Position numbers and translations under genes: made by a program. Positions 1-5,143 of a DNA stretch of 5,143 nt are shown in pieces. Origin of the DNA: Actinomycetota bacterium (lineage in GTDB: Bacteria; Actinomycetota; Actinomycetes; Streptosporangiales; Streptosporangiaceae); the NCBI GenBank assembly GCA_003541285.1, contig DPMS01000398.1, positions 1 through 5,143 on the forward strand, in the 5' to 3' direction. Every line of letters begins with the position of its first letter. The first letter of the stretch is position 1. The notes below the pieces were generated by a model, which was not told where the DNA came from, ran no database searches, and worked only from the letters and a program-made list of their open reading frames with translations.

Positions 1-829
<829 letters not shown>

Positions 830-830
<1 letters not shown>

Positions 831-1861
831 CAGGCGGCCCCCTGCTCTTGCAGGGCGGTGGCCAGCAGGTACAGCCCGGCCAGATCCATCCCGTCGGTGA
901 TCATCGGCAGCTCGTAGCGCGGCTGGCCGGCCTCGTCCAGCTTGTGCCGCTGCTCGCGCTGGGCGAGCGCCTCGATGGCGTGCTCGCTGACCTCGGCGGC
1001 GAGACTGCCGGCCAGGCCGAGGTTCCCGGCCGGCCCGAGGCTGTCCTCGATCCCGGCCGCCTTCAGCCCGAGCGCGATGTCCTGCACGTCCAGTGTCCCG
1101 GCTGCCGCGGCGGCCAGCTGGTCATCGCTGAGCCCGACCGGCCGCGTCATGTTGATCATGATGCCGCCGAGCTGGAGCCCTCCCTTGGCCAGGCCGCGGA
1201 GTTCGGCGACGCCATCCAGGGTCTCCTGGACCGGCATCTCCTCCAGCACGGTGACGAAATGGACGGCGGTCTGCGGCGACCGGATCACGCTCTGCACGGT
1301 GTCGGCATGGCCACGGATGGGCCCCATCCTGGTGAGCCCGGAGACCTCGGTGGCCACGTTGAGGAAGCGGCTGATCCGGCCCGTCGGCGGCGCGTCCATG
1401 ACCACGGCGTCGTACACGAACCGCCCGGCCACCTTGCGCCGGGTGGCCTCCGCGGCCTTCCCGGTCAGCAGCACGTCCCGCAGTCCAGGCGCGATCGTGG
1501 TCGCGAAGTCGACGACTCCGAGCCGGGTCAGGGCGCGCCCGGCGTGGCGCAGGTTGTAGAACATCTCCAGGTATTCCAGGAGCGCAGACTCAGGATCGGC
1601 GGCGAGCGCGTACACGTCGCCCCCGGCCCGGCCGGGCGTACCCGGTGCCACCGCGACCTTGCGCTCCTCATACGGCAGCGGCGGGCAGTCGAACAACTGG
1701 GCGATGCCCTGCCGCCCCTCCACTTCCATGAGGAGCACCTTGCCCCCCGCCGACGCGAGGGCGAGCGCGAGCGCGGCGGCCACCGTGGTCTTGCCGGTGC
1801 CCCCCTTGCCCGTGATGACGTGCAGACGCACGCCCTCCCAGTCGGTGTCCCGAGCCCTCAC
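830..1861 (-). CDS. bagA: Get3/ArsA-family ATPase, BagA-like
   Basis: Complete 343-residue ATPase of the ArsA/Get3 family, paralogous to the following gene. Deviant Walker A GKGGTGKTT spans residues 18-26, with signature lysine K19 and P-loop lysine K24. Switch I reads EVEGRQGIAQLF (46-57), with E48 where Get3 and the partner have Asp. Switch II is MDAPPTGR (155-162), close to the DTAPTGH of Get3. The segments FATTIAPGLRDVLLTGK (119-135) and LPMITDGMDL (318-327) match what I remember of M. tuberculosis Rv3679. There is no CxxC zinc motif; the only cysteine is C59. The start is GTG at 1861-1859. A second in-frame GTG lies at codon 11, but the residues before the P-loop resemble the Rv3679 N-terminus, so the longer form is preferred. 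No well-spaced ribosome site is seen; the nearest GGCGGAG is 14 bases upstream, partly in a hairpin. It is transcribed divergently from the SPFH gene. The family is certain; the client is unknown. Confidence 0.93.
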
Positions 1862-1875
1862 GAGAAGGAGGCTAT

Positions 1876-1891
1876 CTCCGCCCGCGCGGAG
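1876..1891 (-). other. hairpin in leader of BagA-like gene
   Basis: CTCCGC and GCGGAG form a perfect 6-bp inverted repeat around a 4-base loop, ending 15 bases before the GTG start in the minus-strand transcript. In that RNA the GCGGAG arm is the only purine-rich, Shine-Dalgarno-like sequence near the start, so pairing could mask it. A stem this short is common by chance in such GC-rich DNA. Confidence 0.25.
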
Positions 1892-1979
1892 CCTGGTCCG
1901 GTTGGGTGGGGGTTGCCGTGCCCGGGCCCGGAAACATCGCGGGCCGGTGAACCGGGCAACTGGCGCGCACGTGAATTGT

Positions 1980-1988
1980 TACTAGGCT
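1980..1988 (+). promoter_or_regulatory. candidate -10 element for SPFH gene
   Basis: TACTAG (1980-1985) and TAGGCT (1983-1988, fitting TAnnnT) sit in the only AT-richer patch of the gap, about 45 bases ahead of the SPFH start. I see no convincing -35 hexamer 16-19 bases upstream. An ECF-type or otherwise activated promoter is equally possible. Confidence 0.2.
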
Positions 1989-2032
1989 GGGGCGAAAAGG
2001 CCGGGAGCGTCGGCGGAAAAGGGGTGTTCCCT

Positions 2033-3052
2033 ATGGGCGTTGTCGCAGCCCTCCTGGTGATCCTCATTGTCATCGTGGTTGCCGGGCTTGCCGTGGCAGC
2101 CCGTTCACTGAAGGTGGTGCAGCAGTACGAGCAGGGCCTGCTCTTCCGGTTCGGGAAGGTGCTCCCCGTTACCCGCGGTCCCGGGCTCACGATCATCCGG
2201 CCCATCGGCGACCGGCTGCAGAAGGTAAACATGCAGATCGTCGCCATGGCCGTCCCCGCCCAGGAGGGCATCACCAGGGACAACGTCAGCGTCCGGGTGG
2301 ACGCGGTGGTGTACTTCCGGGTGGTGGACCCGATCAAAGCGGTGGTAAACGTACAGAACTACATGTTCGCGGTCTCCCAGCAGGCGCAGACCTCGCTGCG
2401 CTCGATCATCGGCCAGTCCGAGATGGACCAGCTCCTGGCTGAGCGCGACACCGTGAACCGCGAGCTGCGGCGGATCATCGACGAGCCGACCGAGGGCCCG
2501 TGGGGGATCCGGGTCGAGCGGGTGGAAATCAAGGACGTGAACCTGCCCGAGGGCATGAAGCGTTCCATGTCCCGCCAGGCCGAGGCCGAACGTGAGCGCC
2601 GTGCGCGGATCATCACCGCCGACGGTGAGTACCAGGCATCCAAGCGGCTGGCCATGGCGGCGAACGTGATGGCGCGCGATCCGGCCGCCCTGCAGCTGCG
2701 GCTGCTGCAGACCGTGGTTGAGGTCGCCTCGGAGCGCAACAGCACCCTGGTCATGCCGGTCCCGGTTGAGCTGCTGCGGTTCTTCGAGCGGATGGCGCCC
2801 CCCTCGGCCCAGCCCGCGCCGCCCCCCGAGGACACAGGTGAGGCGGAGGTGGCGGCGGCGGAGGCGCTGATCGAGGGCGCCCCCACCCCGGCGCTGGCCG
2901 CCGACGTGAAGCCCGAGATCCCGTCTGCTCCCGTCCCCGAACTCGCCGAGCCGGACATCCCGCCCGTTCCGGAGGTGACGGACGGCCCTGCCCAGTCAGC
3001 CCCCGCCCCGGACAGGCCCACCCGCGCCGCCCGTAAGCGGGCAGAAACCTGA
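2033..3052 (+). CDS. SPFH-domain membrane protein, slipin/stomatin family
   Basis: A 339-residue slipin-type SPFH protein. The family oligomerises on membranes, shapes microdomains and often controls membrane proteases or channels. One transmembrane helix lies at about residues 3-22, followed by the SPFH domain at about 24-200, opening with VVQQYEQGLLFRFGKV. Family hallmarks are PAQEGITRDNVSVRVDAVVYFRV (split across 75-97), ERRARIITADGEYQAS (188-203) and NSTLVMPVPVELL (236-248). Residues 254-339 form a low-complexity Pro/Ala/Glu tail ending in basic RAARKRAET. The protein has no cysteine, so it cannot be palmitoylated on Cys as some eukaryotic stomatins are. ATG at 2033 was chosen because AAGGGG at 2019-2024 lies eight bases ahead and the helix starts immediately after. 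An in-frame GTG at 2024 is less likely. The frame stays open upstream only as an antisense artefact. No NfeD partner or SPFH-linked protease gene is visible nearby. Confidence 0.93.
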   Translation: MGVVAALLVILIVIVVAGLAVAARSLKVVQQYEQGLLFRFGKVLPVTRGPGLTIIRPIGDRLQKVNMQIVAMAVPAQEGITRDNVSVRVDAVVYFRVVDPIKAVVNVQNYMFAVSQQAQTSLRSIIGQSEMDQLLAERDTVNRELRRIIDEPTEGPWGIRVERVEIKDVNLPEGMKRSMSRQAEAERERRARIITADGEYQASKRLAMAANVMARDPAALQLRLLQTVVEVASERNSTLVMPVPVELLRFFERMAPPSAQPAPPPEDTGEAEVAAAEALIEGAPTPALAADVKPEIPSAPVPELAEPDIPPVPEVTDGPAQSAPAPDRPTRAARKRAET

Positions 3053-3120
3053 AACCAGCACGCAGAACGAGCCGCTGGCCGGCGATCGGGAACGCTGGCG
3101 GCGGGCGCCGGGGCTGGCCG

Positions 3121-3157
3121 GCACGGGCCCTGGGCGGGCTCTGGCGTACCCCCGTGC
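3121..3157 (+). terminator. possible terminator-like inverted repeat after SPFH gene
   Basis: GCACGGG (3121-3127) and CCCGTGC (3151-3157) are perfect 7-bp complementary arms around a 23-base GC-rich loop, 68 bases after the SPFH stop. There is no T-tract, and the loop is long for an intrinsic terminator. Actinobacterial terminators often lack a U-tract, but the repeat could also be an operator or chance. Confidence 0.25.
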
Positions 3158-3188
3158 TGCCCGTATCGGGAGAAGCCAGGTAATGCCC

Positions 3189-3194
3189 TAGGGT
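3189..3194 (+). promoter_or_regulatory. candidate -10 (leaderless) for DUF4177-like gene
   Basis: TAGGGT fits TAnnnT and ends six bases before the ATG at 3201. This spacing would start transcription at the first base of the start codon, as in leaderless actinobacterial mRNAs. No good -35 is visible. The same bases include AGGG, seven bases from the ATG, which could instead be a weak ribosome site. Confidence 0.3.
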
Positions 3195-3200
3195 GGCGCC

Positions 3201-3356
3201 ATGATGAAGTGGGAGTACGCGACCGTGCCGCTGCTGGTGCATGCGACGAAGCAGATCCTCGACAACTGGGGTGACGACGGCTGGGAGTTGGTGGCGCTGG
3301 TGCCCGGGCCGAATCAGGAGCAACTCGTCGCCTATATGAAGCGGCCGAAAGAGTGA
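3201..3356 (+). CDS. DUF4177-like small protein
   Basis: A 51-residue protein beginning MMKWEYATVPLL, with ATKQILDNWGDDGWELVAL in the middle and YMKRPKE at the end. The opening KWEYATV and the GWELVAL core are typical of DUF4177 mini-proteins, and the sequence closely resembles what I recall of Rv3678A in M. tuberculosis. The family's biochemical role is unknown. It is cytosolic, with no signal or membrane segment. Two consecutive ATGs (3201 and 3204) are possible starts. Its TGA overlaps the GTG start of the RidA gene by four bases (GTGA), indicating translational coupling and a likely functional link. Confidence 0.88.
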   Translation: MMKWEYATVPLLVHATKQILDNWGDDGWELVALVPGPNQEQLVAYMKRPKE

Positions 3357-3820
3357 GCGGTTCGCCGGAGGCACGGCTGGCCGCGCTGGGGCTTACCCTG
3401 CCGCCGGTGGCCGCCCCGCTGGCGGCCTACGTGCCCGCGGTGCGCACGGGATCGCATGTGTACACGGCTGGGCAGCTGCCGCTGGTGGATGGCAAGCTAC
3501 TGATGACGGGCAAGGTCGGCGCGCAGGTAAGCACAGCCGAGGCAGCCGCGCTCGCGCGGACCTGCGCCCTGAACGCGCTGGCTGCGGTGGCGTCGGTCAC
3601 TAGCGGGCTGTCGGCGGTGACGCGGGTGGTGAAGGTGACCGGCTTCGTGGCCAGCGATCCCGCCTTCACCGACCAGCCACAGGTCGTGAACGGCGCCAGC
3701 GGACTGCTGCTGGAGGTGTTCGGCGAGGCCGGCCGGCACGCGCGCAGCGCCGTCGGGATGGCGGTCCTGCCGTTCGACGCGCCGGTCGAGATCGAGCTGA
3801 TCGCCGAGGTCAGGGATTGA
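3353..3820 (+). CDS. RidA family protein (YjgF/YER057c/UK114)
   Basis: A 155-residue RidA-fold protein. RidA enzymes hydrolyse reactive enamines/imines released by PLP enzymes, protecting the cell from 2-aminoacrylate; several subfamilies have other or unknown substrates. The core starts near residue 25 with YVPAVRTGSHVYTAGQLPL (26-44). Next come VVKVTGFVASDPAF (92-105) and ARSAVGMAVLPFDAPVEIE (130-148). R131 aligns with catalytic R105 of E. coli RidA and E146 with E120, so imine chemistry is plausible. The protein has about 25 extra N-terminal residues compared with E. coli RidA. The same extended type sits at this locus in mycobacteria (Rv3678c, recalled). GTG at 3353 overlaps the preceding stop by four bases and lacks its own clear ribosome site. 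The native substrate is not known. Confidence 0.92.
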   Translation: MSGSPEARLAALGLTLPPVAAPLAAYVPAVRTGSHVYTAGQLPLVDGKLLMTGKVGAQVSTAEAAALARTCALNALAAVASVTSGLSAVTRVVKVTGFVASDPAFTDQPQVVNGASGLLLEVFGEAGRHARSAVGMAVLPFDAPVEIELIAEVRD

Positions 3821-3833
3821 GTCACACACGCAC

Positions 3834-4688
3834 ATGAGTTCTGCCGCCCGCCCCGCCATCCAGTTGCCCGGCATGCTGGCGCAACGTGCCCGCGACGTCC
3901 TGTCGGGCAAGATTCCCGCGGTCACGCCGAGCGACGCCGCCACCGTCATGCTGCTGCGGCCGGTGCGCGATGACGCCGGCCTGGAGGTCTACATGCTCCG
4001 GCGCCGGCCCACGATGGCGTTCGCACCCGGAGCGTTCGTGTTCCCTGGTGGGTCGGTGGACCCGCGCGACGCCGAGATCGAGGTCGAGTGGGCGGGCCCG
4101 GACGCGGCGGCATGGGGGCGGATGATCGATGCCCCGGCCGACCTGGCCCGCGCGCTGATCTGCGCGGCGGTCAGGGAGACCTTCGAGGAGTCCGGGGTGC
4201 TGCTGGCCGGGCCTGCCGCCGACACGGTGGTGGCCGACACCCGTGGCGACGGCTGGGAAGCGGACCGCAGGGCGCTGCTGGAGCGTTCGGTCTCCCTCGC
4301 CGGGCTGCTGCGCCGGCGCGGGCTCATCCTGCGCAGTGACCTGCTGCGAGCCTGGTCGCGCTGGGTAACCCCGGTTACCGAGGAACGCCGTTACGACACG
4401 AGGTTCTTCGCCGCCGCGTTGCCGGCCGGGCAGCTTGCCAGGGATGTCAGCGGGGAGGCCGACCGGGCGGGCTGGGTGGGGCCGGACGAGGCGCTCGCAG
4501 CGGCCCGCCGGCGGGAGATCGTCGTGCTGCCACCGACGGCCGTCACCCTCGGCGAACTCGCCGCCTGCGGGAACCTGCCCGCCGCCCTCACGGCCCGGCG
4601 CCGCCTGACCGCGCTCATCCCGGAGGTCTACGTAGCTGACGGTGCGGTCTGGCTGAGCGTCCCACCCGGCCTGGACTACCCGCTGTGA
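3834..4688 (+). CDS. Nudix hydrolase, NUDT19-like with split Nudix box
   Basis: A 284-residue Nudix hydrolase. These enzymes cleave nucleoside diphosphates linked to another moiety; the closest known type, mammalian NUDT19, cleaves CoA and acyl-CoA. The domain starts at about residue 33 with AATVMLLRPV, then the strand FVFPGGSVD (68-76). The catalytic helix AVRETFEESGVLL (112-124) carries the REx2EExG part of the Nudix box, R114-E115 and E118-E119 with G121. The glycine of the box (G72/G73) is about 41 residues from R114 instead of 14, so some 27 residues are inserted, as in NUDT19. RWVTPVTEERRYDTRFF (176-192) is another feature shared with that group. It starts 13 bases after RidA. No ribosome site at normal spacing is seen; AGGGA lies 17 bases upstream. 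It ends in a GTGA overlap with the next gene. The substrate assignment is inference. Confidence 0.9.
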   Translation: MSSAARPAIQLPGMLAQRARDVLSGKIPAVTPSDAATVMLLRPVRDDAGLEVYMLRRRPTMAFAPGAFVFPGGSVDPRDAEIEVEWAGPDAAAWGRMIDAPADLARALICAAVRETFEESGVLLAGPAADTVVADTRGDGWEADRRALLERSVSLAGLLRRRGLILRSDLLRAWSRWVTPVTEERRYDTRFFAAALPAGQLARDVSGEADRAGWVGPDEALAAARRREIVVLPPTAVTLGELAACGNLPAALTARRRLTALIPEVYVADGAVWLSVPPGLDYPL

Positions 4689-5143
4689 CTGAGTACCCGC
4701 AGCAGGACGCGGGGCAGCGCCCCGTCGACGGCCAGGGCACGCAGCGGGCGCGCTGTGTGCTTGCCCCCAACCCCTCGCCGATGACGCTGGACGGCACCAA
4801 TACCTGGCTGATCGCGGAGCCAGGTTCCTCGTCGGCACTGGTGGTGGACCCGGGGCCAGACGATGAGGCGCACCTGCGCCGGGTGCGGGACGAAGTCGCG
4901 GCTGCCGGGCAGCGGGTAGCGAAGATCCTGCTCACCCACGGCCATCCGGACCACGCCGCGGGCGCGGCCGCGTTCGCGGCCATGACCGGTGCGCCCGTGC
5001 TTGCCGCCGACCCCGCCCACCGGCTGGGCAGCGAGGGGCTGGCGCCTGGGGACACAGTGACCGCGGGCGGCTGTGAGGTGCGGGTGGTGGCGACCCCCGG
5101 TCACACCGCCGACTCGGTCTGCCTGCTCCTGCCCGCCGACGCG
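4685..5143 (+). CDS. metallo-beta-lactamase-fold hydrolase, LACTB2/Rv3677c type (3' end outside window)
   Basis: The first 153 residues of an MBL-fold metallohydrolase; the frame is open to the right edge. The N-terminal NPSPMTLDGTNTWLI (29-43) and VVDPGP (53-58) are typical of the LACTB2-like subgroup. The metal-binding motif THGHPDH (84-90) gives H85, H87, D89 and H90, and TPGHT (137-141) gives the next ligand H140. The remaining ligands lie outside the window. Human LACTB2 is an endoribonuclease; bacterial relatives are mostly uncharacterised and some act as thioesterases, so the substrate is open. GTG at 4685 overlaps the Nudix stop by four bases, without a clear ribosome site, indicating coupling. 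Residues 2-21 are polar and poorly conserved-looking, so the true start could be further in. Confidence 0.92.
   Translation, partial: MTEYPQQDAGQRPVDGQGTQRARCVLAPNPSPMTLDGTNTWLIAEPGSSSALVVDPGPDDEAHLRRVRDEVAAAGQRVAKILLTHGHPDHAAGAAAFAAMTGAPVLAADPAHRLGSEGLAPGDTVTAGGCEVRVVATPGHTADSVCLLLPADA

Larger units (their letters stand above)
1862..2032. promoter_or_regulatory. divergent intergenic region between ATPase pair and SPFH gene
   Basis: This 171-bp gap separates two divergently transcribed units, so it should hold promoters for both. It contains a hairpin next to the ATPase start (1876-1891), a 10-bp palindrome CCGGGCCCGG at 1922-1931, and a single AT-richer patch around 1971-1985. No clear -35/-10 pair matching TTGACA/TATAAT is visible on either strand, so individual promoters are only tentative. 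Confidence 0.5.
3053..3200 (+). other. intergenic spacer between SPFH and DUF4177-like genes
   Basis: This 148-bp non-coding spacer holds a 10-bp direct repeat GCTGGCCGGC (3074-3083 and 3113-3122), a GCCGG/CCGGC hairpin (3107-3122), a longer inverted repeat (3121-3157), and a possible promoter just before the next gene. The length and structures suggest the downstream cluster is transcribed at least partly on its own. Confidence 0.45.

Noticed and set aside
1864..1870. Perfect AAGGAGG on the plus strand in the divergent gap
   Set aside because: No ATG, GTG or TTG follows at ribosome-site spacing, so it does not serve a plus-strand gene.
1922..1931. Palindrome CCGGGCCCGG as an operator
   Set aside because: A 10-bp all-G/C palindrome is expected often by chance in DNA of this composition, and no second copy is seen nearby.
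2359..3374. Minus-strand open frames over the SPFH gene and spacer (2359-3021 and 2751-3374)
   Set aside because: Composition (Ser/Ala/Gly- or Pro/Arg-rich) matches antisense shadows of a Pro/Ala-coding region; no motif or start context supports them.
3822..4838. 338-codon minus-strand open frame over the Nudix gene
   Set aside because: Low-complexity, Arg/Gly/Pro/Gln-rich translation with no family features. The opposite strand encodes a clear Nudix enzyme in tight spacing with its neighbours.

Overview
The window is very GC-rich with strong G/C bias at codon third positions. Its gene order resembles a conserved actinobacterial block, so an actinomycete is the likely source. From memory, the Mycobacterium tuberculosis segment Rv3677c-Rv3680 holds a metallo-beta-lactamase-fold hydrolase, a RidA-like protein, a very short DUF4177-like protein and two Get3/ArsA-like ATPases (BagA/BagB). 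All of these are recognisable here. I cannot assign a genus.

Left part (1-1861, minus strand): two paralogous ArsA/Get3-type ATPases lie in tandem. The upstream one (830-1861, BagA-like) is complete. Its stop codon shares a base with the start of the second (830 down to the left edge, BagB-like), which is cut by the window end. The two active sites are degenerate in opposite ways. The first keeps the signature lysine but has Glu at the switch-I aspartate position; the second keeps that Asp but has Ser in place of the signature lysine. This fits an obligate heterodimer.

Middle (1862-3052): a 171-bp divergent intergenic region, then a plus-strand SPFH/slipin membrane protein with one N-terminal transmembrane helix and an 86-residue Pro/Ala/Glu-rich tail. 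I do not recall this gene at this position in the mycobacterial block. It is the most distinctive element of the window.

Right part (3053-5143, plus strand): a 148-bp spacer with an inverted repeat and a possible promoter is followed by a tight cluster. The cluster holds a 51-residue DUF4177-like protein, a RidA-family protein (4-bp overlap), a NUDT19-like Nudix hydrolase with a split Nudix box (13-bp gap), and a metallo-beta-lactamase-fold hydrolase of the LACTB2/Rv3677c type (4-bp overlap, cut by the right edge).

The left pair probably handles hydrophobic or membrane-protein clients, the slipin organises membrane, and the right cluster looks like metabolite-damage or housekeeping hydrolases. 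A functional link between the halves is inferred only from conserved neighbourhood. I saw no RNA genes, mobile elements or CRISPR arrays.
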